Below are positions 36,507 through 47,030 of a stretch of 64,000 nt of DNA, piece by piece; within the stretch, counting starts at the first letter, position 1; the number at the start of each line of letters is the position of its first letter. The position numbers were made by a program, and so were the translations under genes. The notes below the pieces were generated by a model. The model had not been told where the DNA came from, made no database searches, and saw nothing but the letters and a program-made list of their open reading frames with translations. The stretch covers positions 1,665,501-1,729,500 of the forward strand of contig JADANN010000462.1 of the NCBI GenBank assembly GCA_018806985.1, written 5' to 3'. This stretch comes from Angiostrongylus vasorum (Eukaryota > Nematoda > Chromadorea > Rhabditida > Metastrongylidae).

Positions 36507-39500
36507 ATGGCTGAAACGAAAGGATCAGAGACGAGTCATAGTTCACCACCGATGTGTGAGGTAAGGAATGTCAAGATTTATTGTGATGTTTTTTCTCCAT
36601 TTTTGGAGGTTGTAGATTTTCATTCAGTACAGCTAGAGAACAACACTAGCAGTATATTCTTTCTTGAATGTACGTTTTTAAATATTTGCTGCGACAAGAA
36701 CAATGGACGGGTAGTACAGTGGTAGTGATGCCGATAATCACGAGCACAGTGCTGGTTCGATCTCGCTCTGGAGTCATCAGTGCTGTCGTCGCTCCGGGGT
36801 TGGGAAATTGGTGCTGGGCTTGTCCGGGAAACTATCTCAGGACTCTAGGGAGAATAGACTCGACCGGAATTCTACCACATTCAGGATAATGAAAATCCTC
36901 AAACAGCAGCAGAAGCCATATATGAAAGGTGGAAGACCTTTGTGCAAGATGGACGCGAAGAAACGAATCTAATGTGAGAAGTGCTGGATCCGCACAGTAG
37001 ATGGGAAAGAGGGGTCATATAGGAAGTAAAAAAAAATTAAAGAACACGGAAAGGATGGTTGTTGAATAGTCTTTGTAAGTTTACATTGCACTGTGTTTCC
37101 ATATTGAAATCCTCTTATTAGTTCAGCAGTGAGCCCTTCATGAGAATTCTGCATTTGATTCAGAACTACAAGACAGTAGGATTTGGTAGGAATTTAAAAT
37201 TTCTTTAAAAATTTAAAGGAAAAAAATTTAAAAATTAAAAGAAACGAAGGACCCGCATGGTGTGGTGGTGAACGCGTTACTCCCCGGAAAGGACAATAGC
37301 GCGTTCGTTCCCCACCATAGGCACCTGCGGTCCAGAGTTTTGCAAATATCTCAGCTTCGTTGAAGTTATATTTCGCAAAAATTTCTTTATTTTTGGTGCA
37401 TTATCAACACCTGCGGTGTACTTATAAAGGGCAGAGAGAGTTTCTTATAAAGCCTTCAATGTTGCTAAATCCCTTGGGTGTCGTTTTCATGGATCGTCGG
37501 CTCCACTGAGCACCGTAGAGGTATTTGAATGCATATTTGGCCCGTAGCATTCAACCGCCTACCGAATGGTCAATTTTTATATCCTCCTAAAGAAGTCTGA
37601 CACCAAATCGACGGCGCTGGAAGGACTGGAAAGCTTGGTTTGTCGAGGTCCATGATCGAACCGATGGCGATATATGTGTTGCAAGACACCTCTGAGCACC
37701 AAGTACGGGCTCAATTTTACTATGCCATATTACTTTTTTTTCAGTGGAAGTTCCACTTGAAGAAACATTTGCTTTTGGGAACTTGCTCTTTCGTTTTCTT
37801 CTAGGACTGCCTCTTCAGGAATTCCAACATTTATTCGTTTGTTCATGTTGTTCGACTTGCAATATTTACTCCAAGGTTAAGTAGAAGTTGGTTTAGCCAT
37901 TGTGTAGTCTTTTTCTGTACATTTTCTGGAAGCTATGCTATTGCGTTCTAAGGTGTTCAGTACCAAAAGAGATCACAAATCATTTCTCCTTTGCGGAGTT
38001 TGTTACCTTGCGGCTAGAATTCATCTAGGAAATCAAGGTTCGTACGATTACAACCGAGCGGTCTAGGACGATGACACAGATCGAATTTTATGTTTATCTA
38101 TTTAAAATTTTGCGATGATTTGTTCACCAGGATCCATAGGAGTGTGTCTATATTGGTACTGCGTTGATGACTGCTTCTTGTGGTTTTACCGTATGCAATC
38201 ATACTCCTATGATTTTAATGTTATTTTGTGATTTTGTCCACTGTTTCAGCATCGTCCTACGTCCACACTCCCAGTTTTCGTGAGCGCACGTCAATCCATG
38301 TATGGTCCGTGTCCTGTTGAAATGGATTGTCCACACTGCCAGGTAGGTAGCATGACTACCAGCTATGCACACCTGCACCAACATGGCATGATGCCTTCCA
38401 AAAGGAAGAAGTCCACACCATCGCTTCATCTCGTAGACTCTTTCGCTAATTGTTCTCGTGCATATATCTGTTTGTTAAGCTGTTTTCACACTTTCTCCGT
38501 GTGCCTTGTCTTTTATCAATTTGAAACGCTTTTGACAAACGTTAACACGGCATAAAGCAGCCTTATAGCTCCATTGAAGTAGTAAAACAAATACAACGCA
38601 GGTGTATAGCTCTTTAACACCACTTATAATCTTAAAGAAAATGTCCATCCCGATGACATGGTTTTACGAAAGATTGCCAGTTCGACTCTGCAGTAAGTAA
38701 AGGAATTATGACTTATGCTCCCCATTTCGTGAGAAATTACTTTTTTGGTGAGAAACGAATATAGATGGGTGGTTTATCAATCGTATAAGTCATTCTTGAT
38801 ACTGTAGTGCCCACCTAAAATGAATAAAGTTTTACGGCTTCAAGGAAAACTTCATCGAAAATAGGGAAGATGCACGAGCACTTCGGGTCTCGGAGTAAAC
38901 TTATGGATCAGCCTATAGAAGCAAATCTCTACGATAGGTTTGCACTTCAACCACAGTTAATCTAAACAAGTTTATTTATCGAAATAGGTTTCACTGGGAT
39001 GTACACATTTTTACCCACAGGATACAATTCTATTAATTTAAGCGATTTATGCTTCGAAGCCAATTCAGCTGTTTCCTTGTTGAAAGTTGTTTTTGAGTAG
39101 TTTTTGAAGAACTTGAAGAAACGACAATCACTTGGGGATAGGTCTGGTGAGTGTAGTAGGTGAGGTAGTGTTTCCTAAACCATGTCGTTCAACTTCACTG
39201 TAAGTTGAGCAACCCATGAACGAGCGTTATCGTGAAAGATTGAAAAAAGATCTTTCTATTGATTAGAACTGCGTAGCTTAGTGATCATTTCGCAATTATT
39301 TAGAAATTGTTAGTGAGTTAACTCAGCTGTAGACTAACAAATAGTTACCATAACCTTTTTGGGTATAAATTCAGAAGTGTTTAAGAGCTTCATATTTCTC
39401 CCACGATTTAGCTGAACGTCATGTGCTTTCACATGAGATCCATTTCTTATCGCACGCGATCAGGAAATGGGTGGTTTTTCTTGTGTAATACAAACAAAGA

Positions 39501-40560
39501 GCAGACTTTATAACGGTGACCTTGCTGCTTTTCGTTCAACTCATGCGGCGCTCAAATATCGAGATTTTCTTACGTTTCCATTGCTTTAAAAATAACGAAT
39601 TGTGGATGTTGGGTTTTTCCCCAATCCTTCAAATAGTTTTTATTGGTATGGACTCAGTTACCAACTTCAGATGGTATCTTCAACTGCTGATGACCGCGCA
39701 CCGCACTTTTTGATATGAAAACTCTATTTTCTGTGCTGAGCTTCTCGAACCACATTTTTGTTGTGCACTCGGAAACTCCTCCCTGACCCCATGTTTTGAT
39801 GAGATTTCTAGCTACTCTCGCGGTAAGTTTGAATTCAGGAACCAAGACGGGGGCATTTTTTATGATTTGGAAAAAATTTTAGCCGGCATTATAAATTAAC
39901 TAAAGCACTATAGTATTACAATAAATTGAGTGTTAAAAGAAGTATTACATAGTCAAGTATGGAAATGGTTCTTAATGCTACGTGCAGTAAATATAACAAC
40001 CACACCAATAGAGGCGCTTTCGTTTCCTTTCTCTTTCTTTTTCTTCCTTTCAAATGTTACTGTTCAGATAACCGGCAGATATTTCATCTTCGTAATTGAG
40101 CATGTAGAAACACGGTGTCGGATGTATACGTAGCTGTATAAAACTTCTAGAAAAAAAAACGGAACATAGAAATATCACCACTTGCAATACGTGTCACCTC
40201 TATGGACAACATTCGTGCACTATGAAGTAGTTGAGGAGCAAAGTGCCAAAGTTTATTTTTTGCCATAGTTCCATCGGTATTCCATGACCACTCAATGCTG
40301 CGTATTTTATTCCTCTTCATTCTTACCCAGACTGTGTGAACGATTCGAGAATTTTTTAGGCTCATATAGTGTCACATATTGAACGCGTTGCTGGTGTTCT
40401 TCCGTGGATAGTGTGCGGAATTTGTATGCTGCTCGGTTTCTTCTTGTTTTTGGTTCCATGGTGTTTCTGTTGCCTACCGTTCTGTGTGGATCAGTGCCTT
40501 GACGTACTGCACTCTTGTCCAGCGTGCAAACGAAATCTTGGTCGCTTCAATCGGGTGTAG
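36507..40560 (+). CDS. LITAF-domain small membrane protein, 115 aa
   Basis: LITAF (SIMPLE) domain proteins sit on late endosomal and lysosomal membranes; two CxxC zinc-binding halves flank a hydrophobic segment that dips into the membrane. Three exons join in phase: 36507-36560 ('MAETKGSETSHSSPPMCE'), 38250-38342 (ends 'PVEMDCPHCQ', first CxxC) and 40360-40560 ('AHIVSHIERVAGVLPWIVCG', hydrophobic core 'MLLGFFLFLVPWCFCCLPF', then 'HSCPACKRNLGRF', second CxxC and the family's C-terminal motif). All donors and acceptors are canonical (GTAAGG, TTTCAG, GTAGGT, TTTTAG). A TTTTCCAG at 36497-36504, right before the ATG, suits cis or spliced-leader trans-splicing. The N-terminal part is short for the family, with few prolines. 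Introns of 1,689 and 2,017 bp hold SINEs and a mariner. I cannot assign a specific orthologue. Confidence 0.93.
36690..37045 (+). repeat. SINE2 copy in LITAF-gene intron 1
   Basis: The head reads 'gggtagtacagtggtagtg' (A box) and 'ctggttcgatctcgct' (B box, GGTTCGATCTC), followed by the body 'gaaaatcctcaaacagcagc', 'gaagaaacgaatc' and 'agtgctggatccgcac'. It has the same orientation as the host gene. Confidence 0.85.
37235..37380 (+). repeat. SINE1 copy in LITAF-gene intron 1
   Basis: It contains 'gcatggtgtggtggtgaacg', 'gcgcgttcgttccccacc', 'cacctgcggtccagag' and 'gcaaatatctcagc', the tRNA-like half of the family with well-kept boxes. Confidence 0.85.
37500..37700 (-). repeat. SINE3 copy, diverged, in LITAF-gene intron 1
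   Basis: 'gaatgcatatttggcc', 'caaccgcctaccga' and a reversed B-box-like 'tgatcgaaccg' follow the order of the SINE3 copies at 46.9 and 52.9 kb. Confidence 0.55.
38955..39850 (-). mobile_element. mariner transposon copy, inactive, in LITAF-gene intron 2
   Basis: On the minus strand the N-terminal helix-turn-helix region reads 'ARNLIKTWGQGGVSE' (39,845-39,654). Downstream, broken frames hold 'CDKKWISCES' (mariner CDEKW), 'HDNARSWVAQL' and 'SPDLSPSDCRFFKFF', which is the mariner-type D34D catalytic end, and the C-terminus near 38,980. Several stops and frameshifts make it dead. It is antisense to the host gene, lying wholly between exons 2 and 3. Confidence 0.85.
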
Positions 40561-41085
40561 TCACTCACAGCCATATGCATGCCTTTTAGGAATTTTAACT
40601 TACTGTTGACTCATTTGACGATGCTTTACTGCGATTCATCTATCCTTCCATGTTTTAACATATTTTATTCGGGCCTGGTTGATTTATGTTGATTATTTTG
40701 CAGTACGAATTTGTTTTTCTTATATCATAGGATATTTCTTCATGTTAACTGTGCGTAATATTGCTTTACCTTCTGGTTAGGAGTAAGTAACGAGGTAGCG
40801 TAGATCATATCGCGTTATGAATTGGGCGTTGTTTTGTAGAATGGTCTGACTTTTTAGTTCGTAGTTCGGTCATAAAGGCCTCTTTTCTAACCATTTTTAG
40901 GTCTACTGTTAATTTGTGATTTATTTTGTCAGATTTCTATAGTCTCAGAATGCATAATGTTTCACTGTTCAAAACGAACCACGTGTTAGAGAAGTTTTAT
41001 TAACAAGATATGTCTAGGTAAAATCTGTAAATATCTGTGGAAAATTTTCTTGATTTCCTTGGTATAATATCGGGTATCATGACGA

Positions 41086-41091
41086 AATAAA
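41086..41091 (+). promoter_or_regulatory. Candidate poly(A) signal, LITAF gene
   Basis: An AATAAA hexamer lies about 530 bp past the stop codon. It implies a fairly long 3' UTR of unremarkable AT-rich sequence. Confidence 0.45.
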
Positions 41092-41816
41092 ACAGTTTTT
41101 TCATCCTAGACTTTTTTGATCTATAGAAAAATGTTTTTCTGTCCAGGTGAAAGGGATTTAATCACTAAGTTGTGATTGTAAGCTGGTTAGCGATAGTTAG
41201 TTTAAGTGCTTTTTCCGAGACGTCTGTAGGTACCGATCCAAGCGTGACAGGAGGAACAGTGGTGTTCGACATCTTTAAACGTTTCCACGCAGAATGGAAC
41301 CTGAGTAAGTAAGAGTTATAATCCACACTGAATCGTTATCGTTCGCATTTTTCGAACACAAACCAGATTATCGTAGGTTTTTTTCAGTCAATAACTAATG
41401 AATTAACTAACCATATAATTTCTGTTATATTTAGTTTTGTATTTCGCGCGAAATCAATTTCCATTATTGCTACTAGTACTATCTACTCCTATAAAGCCTA
41501 GTAAGTAGCCCAGACCCTCAGAAAAGATCGACGCACTATCCGTTCCTACCCCTATGGTGTTTCTAGAGTGACAAAGCCGTTCATGCGCGCGAAATCGGAA
41601 AGCGAAGAACGTATTAGTGACCGTCCAGTCTTTTAATGATCACTGGTATTACGGTTGATAAAGGTTGTATGGGTTTGGATTTTGACTTTTTCTATAGGTT
41701 TGTAGTATTTTGGTTGTTGTTAGAATAGTTAGAATTGCATGCGCATTCAATTGCTGTTGTGATAACGTTGCGATGACTTGCGCAGTTTATGGTATTGTAA
41801 TAGTGTTGAATAATAT

Positions 41817-42173
41817 TTAAAATATTGAAATGATCAGGCAAAATGAGATGGTATGTTTTCTATTTGTCTGCATAAAAAAATGGTGGAAACCAACCCATAG
41901 GAAGAATAGTGGTAGGATGAAAATTCCGGCGATTAAGATGACGAGGAATGCGACATAGGTGAAAAACCCGTTGACAAAGTGCAACTCTGTTTCGCCGTGA
42001 TTCTGAAAGTACTCGACCATAGGCAAAGCCAGCAAGCCACATTTCTTTGGCTGTTCACATGCTGCTTGCGAGAAGTAAAAATTGATTGGTGATAGTTTCG
42101 CCAAAACAAAAAAAAGTACAGTAAGATTCGGACACTCCGAAATAGCACAGGATTTAATTTTCTTTACTTTCAT
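41817..42173 (-). CDS. Possible small membrane protein, unrecognised
   Basis: An open minus-strand frame (first ATG at 42,173) contains 'EQPKKCGLLALPMVEYFQNH' and a strong hydrophobic run ('YVAFLVILIAGIFILPLFF') before a basic tail. Codon use looks coding-like in the second half. The first half contains a T-rich tract that could be an intron, but no splice pair gave a consistent phase. It may be a single-exon gene or a terminal exon. I do not recognise the family. Confidence 0.35.
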   Translation of the reverse strand: MKVKKIKSCAISECPNLTVLFFVLAKLSPINFYFSQAACEQPKKCGLLALPMVEYFQNHGETELHFVNGFFTYVAFLVILIAGIFILPLFFLWVGFHHFFMQTNRKHTISFCLIISIF

Positions 42174-42699
42174 CATGCTGAAGATTTCGCATATAGAGAT
42201 ACGACGTAGCTCCAGTTCCAATACTTTAATGGATAACAGGTTCCCAATGATTTAAGTCCATATTTCAGTAATGTATATCGAAACTGCACTTTTGAAAACT
42301 ACAGGTTTCATGGTAGAACGCTTTTATATGGAAATCGAAATAACAAAAAGTGCTTCTGGTAAACCTGCATGGAAGGTTCGTTAAGGTTGCCATTGTTCGA
42401 AAAAAACGATAACTGATTACTTGAAAACGCAAAATTTGTCGTTATGATTCAATAAGCGCCGTAGCGTTAGTCCATTATTGAATGTCTCGTACATACGGGC
42501 TCGTGAAGTTCTCCCACTTTATTCCAATATTTGTTTCCTGTTGAGGGCAAAGCAGACTAGGTTGAGCTGAAATACCTCTCCCATACTAGGATAGCGTCCG
42601 CTGAACGCCCACATCTTGAGCCCATTTCAACCTTGTTCTCGTTCACCTACCTTCGACTTTTTCCTGACAGGTGATGGTGGATTGCTTACAGTTCTCTCA

Positions 42700-42716
42700 C
42701 TCTCTCTCTCAATATA

Positions 42717-42766
<50 letters not shown>
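42700..42766. repeat. (CT)n then (TA)n microsatellite
   Basis: A short 'ctctctctctc' tract leads into a (TA)n run of about 50 bp that stops exactly where the RTE 5' leader starts. Confidence 0.95.
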
Positions 42767-42767
<1 letters not shown>

Positions 42768-42770
<3 letters not shown>

Positions 42771-45300
42771 ACGGATCTCCCTCCGAAAGGGATCTCATGC
42801 CGGTTAGTCGCAAGGAAGCCTGGCACGTCCCCAGGTAGCAGATAGAGGGTTAATCGCAAACCAAAATCGACCTGTGCTTCCGTGAGACGCAGATGGATCT
42901 AGGGTATGGACTTCCCGTTTCTGCTGCACAAATTCAGCAAATACCATCTGTGTTTACGTAAACATGTTCATGCCTGCGTGCACGGGTGCGTTCTCGTTTA
43001 TGTAATTCTATTCTACGGTGCAATTCAGCTAGGAACCAATCAACTTCCAATCAAATGACTGGGAAGTGCATGGGGAGACGGTTAAGATTCGCCTTCAGCG
43101 AATAAGCTCCCCGTCTACTCTGGGAGAGACTGGCAAGGTACCTGTGAATATACCGAGCACGCACACCACGTAAAGAGTTGAGCAAGCTATTCGTCGGTAT
43201 CAAACGCTAAACATAAAACATTCAACATAAGTAAGAAATATACAAGAAAAAAATGTATAATATAAGTAAAATAAGTGGGCCTCATTCTCTGAACACCTGA
43301 CCTTGAAAGAGCTTCAGGTACGGCAGTGCTGGTTGGAATCACTGCGGTGTGGCTGCTAAAATTTCAGGGCTATTCTAGACTGCCTAAATCTGGTGAGACT
43401 AAGGTAACGATCTGTACCTAAACGCTGACTTACATCTGAGTCCTCGATAGAGGACTTGATGAGACACTATCGAACTGGCTGAAACGAGAAGACGCCCCCC
43501 ATTCAACGCGGTCCACCATACCAGGAAAGAACTGTTTCTCCGAAAGTACGACAACAGAGAGTCGGCCGCTTTGGCATTCCCGTTAACATGAGTTTGGCCA
43601 TGAACATCGATTCATTCGAACAATTGACAAGAACAACCAGACGTTTACGATTGAAGAGATGTGAATCAATATCGGTTATGACAATTCTCGTCATCTACGC
43701 ACCGCCATTAGGCTATGACGAAGGGGAAGTCGAAGCGCCCTGTGTAGACTTGGTAAAGTTCTGCAGAGAAGACCATGCATTCTTTTAGGTCATCATTGGA
43801 GGTTTTAACACTGAAATTGGACCTAGAAGAACGTCACATTGGAACCCATGGATTAGACTGGAACGAGAAGAGTGAGCGGATGTCTGAGTTTATCATGATA
43901 ACCTAGACCATTCATTTAAACTCGGAATTGATGATCCCCCCACACTATGTGTTGGGCTTTGGAGTACTCCAATAGGGACCACCATAATGAAATAAACCAC
44001 ATCATAGTAAATCGAACGTTTTGCCTAACCAATTTTGCTGTTGTCCCGATTTTCACATCAGATCGGACCATCCCATTTTCCGCCCAGAATTCCACTTTTC
44101 ATGGAAAGGAGAGAAAATCGCCAAGTTCACGAGACGAGTTCCCAAAACAATCATAAACTGGGATTTATTCAATTCATCAGTCTTCTGTTGGGAATATGCC
44201 GCTGTCGATAACATCGACGAAGAATACGATCGCCTCATTCAACATCTTCACGTTAGCGCTATGAAAGCTGAGAGTTCGAAAGTCACCAAGAGACGTCTGT
44301 CTCCAGAAACACCCCAGTTGATACGCCAGGTAGAATCCTACGAGTTACAAACAACCACCGACTAACGTCCGAACATGCAAAGCAATGCAGACAGGCAATA
44401 AAAGAAAATCTTAAGGCAAGAAGAACAGCAGTCATGGTCGAAGCTGCAGAGGCTGAGAAAGGCCTTCGCATGGCCAACGAAGCTTTGTCAATTAAAAAAC
44501 CGGGGTGGCTCCACTACTGCGCCGTGACGGAAAAGTTACTGTTTCCAGAAATACATTGAAGAAGATCATTCATGGTCACTATTCGGATCTTTGTAATAGC
44601 GACGTCCTCCTGCCCTCACATGAAATAAAGGGGAGGGGTAACAACATCAGCTCAGGTCAGGATAAAATTTGAACACCTTAAGAACCTCCCACCACTCCTC
44701 ATCAACACATTGGCTCTGCTCTTCATACGCTATCTGTCACAATGGAAGGCTTCCATTCAGTGGAAGACAAGCAATACTGTGTTATTGTTCAAGAAGGTGA
44801 CCTCTACGTCATCGGCAATTGTCGTCCAATCTTCTTGCTGTCTGTCGTCTGAAAAATTTTCATTCGAGTCATTCCAAACAGGATTGACAGAACACTGGAT
44901 GAAGGGACTGCCATGAGAGCAATCAGGGGTTTTGCAAAGGATTCAGTACGATGGACCACATCCACACGGATGAGAAGACTCATTTAAGTATTTCGAGAGT
45001 ACAAGAGAGAGCTCTGGCTCACTTTTTATTGATTTAAAGAAGACTTTTGACTCAGTTAACATAGAAGCAGTCATGGAAGCCCTGGACATCTAGGGCTTTC
45101 ATACTTTGTATAAAAGTTCTTCAAGAGCTATATAAAAAATTTCACAAACAACATATGACCGTTCTTTAACGATGTTCACATAGATATAAAAAGAAGAGTT
45201 GAGCAGGACGGTACCATCTCGCCGAGTTCGCCCACCGTCTAGAACACCATGCGCATATTGGAATATAGCAAAAGGGAGTGAAAATCGATGGTCGGCAACT
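42768..45300 (+). mobile_element. RTE-type LINE, 3'-truncated and rearranged copy
   Basis: The 5' leader begins at the edge of the (TA)n tract and matches 29.3 and 28.3 kb. The endonuclease is present in pieces ('[15 protein letters not shown]', 'LVIYAPPLGYDEGEVEA', 43,588-43,788), with the linker 'YDRLIQHLHVSAMKAESS' at 44,225-44,285 and RT sequence 'FIDLKKTFDS' near 45,030. It stops at about 45,300, before the FADD box and C-terminal region. Frameshifts are frequent. Confidence 0.82.
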
Positions 45301-46149
45301 ACACCACTATCATATCATATTATATTCTATCTATGGCTCTTGAAGAATGAGAATGATCACAAAAAGTAAGCAGTAGTTTTCAAACAATGTGCATTTTTTG
45401 GTTCAGTCTGGAGATGTCTTCCACTGAATGCTTTCACTTTAAGGAATTTGCAAAATCTCTTAGTGGTTTTCTATATATGAATGGAATGGACTGCTAAGTA
45501 TATACGCTTGAGAAAGAACATGAATAAATGAAATGAACAACAGAATGCACAACGTGAGCAGGAGGGGCGTGTTAACGAGCTTTTTGTTAAAGTTATGTGA
45601 AATTCTGGAATTCGCAACGTCACGTGGTTAAGATGAGTAGTGAATCTTGTCTATACGTTGTTCGAATTCCATTTAAACAGTAAAGTAGCTGAAAAACATG
45701 AGTAATGTCAACAGTAGATGAGGTCGTAGTAAAAGCTGTGGTGGTCAAAAGCAAACCAATATAGAGATGATCAGCAGTCATCTCCGCGAAGTACTGAATT
45801 CATGCAAATCATTACTGTTGAAACTTCTTAATACATTTACTATCGGTGTAAATGCGAACACCTGCCATACCGTAACCCATGAGCAAATATTAAAGGCCAC
45901 GTTCTTTTCTGACTAGTAGAAAACCAAATATGAAATCAAGATTTTGGAAAAATGTTTTCTATTGACTGCTCGCAATGGTTCCTAAGTTGACCAAGGGACG
46001 TTTTCAATTAAGAAATTGAATAAAGCCAATGGACACATATGGTGGGATGTACAGCTATTTTACAAGTCTCGTTTTCTTCTAGATTAAAAAGTAAAGGTTT
46101 CTGAAATATAAATACGGTAGGCAAACTTCGTAGAAATCGAGGAGACGTT
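45301..46149. other. No gene recognised
   Basis: I found no conserved coding segment and no copy of the repeats named elsewhere in the window. Confidence 0.45.
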
Positions 46150-46340
46150 TAAGCTTACTAAAGGTGTCGAGGCAGCCAACCAGGGTCTACTTGAAGCGTT
46201 TCGTTGGATTGAGCACACACTAAAATCTGGTTGTAATCGAGAGTGAACAGGAAATTCCATCGTTAAGGATGAACGATAAAGCTCTCGGCGTTGGCCACTT
46301 CCTGAGGGAAGCTCCATGCATTTAACTTCAATAAGCATAA
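46150..46340. repeat. Repeat block shared with 52.7 kb
   Basis: 'ggatgaacgataaagctctc' continuing 'ggcgttggcca' and 'gctccatgcat' matches 52,765-52,815 closely. In both places a SINE1 copy and a SINE3 copy lie nearby, so these may be parts of one composite repeat. Confidence 0.5.
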
Positions 46341-46344
46341 CTTT

Positions 46345-46470
46345 AATGATGCTGAGATATTTGCAAAACTCGGACCGCAGGTGTCTGCGGTGAGGAACGA
46401 ACGCGCTATTGTCGTTTCCGGGGAGTAGCGCGCTCACCACCACACCATGCGGGTCCTTCGTTTTGCCTTT
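46345..46470 (-). repeat. SINE1 tRNA-like half, reversed
   Basis: On the plus strand it reads 'atgctgagatatttgc', 'ggaccgcaggtgtctgcgg', 'aacgaacgcgctattg', then 'caccaccacaccatgcggg'. It is a clean reversed copy of the head region at 46.66 kb, only about 200 bp away. Confidence 0.85.
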
Positions 46471-46499
46471 CTCTCAGCTAGTTCTTAAAAAAGAATGGG

Positions 46500-46790
46500 C
46501 AGTAAATAAAACGGCTAAGATTGTGATTATAGCTAAAGCCTCAGCCTAACTGGGTTCGTTGCCGATTTGGGCCCCCCCCCCAGATCAATCCTGCTGACGG
46601 GTGATTGCTGATGGCAAAAGATCAATAGAACTAGTTGGGAGACAGGCGAAACGAAGGACCCGCATGGTGTGGTGGTGAGCGCGCTACTTCCCCCGGAAAG
46701 GACAATAGCACGTTCGTTCCCCACCGCAGACACCTGCGGTCCGGAGTTTTGCAAATATCTCAGCATCATTAAAATTATATTTCGCAACAC
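46500..46790 (+). repeat. SINE1, long two-block copy
   Basis: This is the best full copy. The 5' block ('ggcagtaaataaaacgg' type start, 'gcctcagcctaactggg', 'agatcaatcctgctgacgg') is followed by the tRNA-like block ('ccgcatggtgtggtggtgag', 'acgttcgttccccaccgc', 'cagacacctgcggtcc', 'gcaaatatctcagc'). Confidence 0.88.
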
Positions 46791-46849
46791 ATACCCTGCC
46801 GCTAATAAGATTAGGCAGTAAATAATAAGTCAAAATTGTCAATAAGCAT

Positions 46850-47030
46850 AGTCAGAAGTGACTGAATGCATATCTGGCCTATACAATGACTGACGGTGGC
46901 CTACCGATCTATTGAGTCAGTGCTGGTATTCTTCCAGACAGGTCTACCAATTTGCAGATCCCAGGGGAAGGGATCGATCACATGTGTATTGCAGGGCGCT
47001 TCTGACCACTGCACTATACGCGCCTCTTTG
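46850..47030 (-). repeat. SINE3 copy
   Basis: 'gaatgcatatctggcc', 'ggtggcctaccgatc', 'ccagacaggtctacc' and 'gggatcgatcacatg' are in the same order as in 52,850-53,030. On the minus strand the head reads 'gcagtggtcagaagcgcc', an A-box-like start. Confidence 0.7.
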
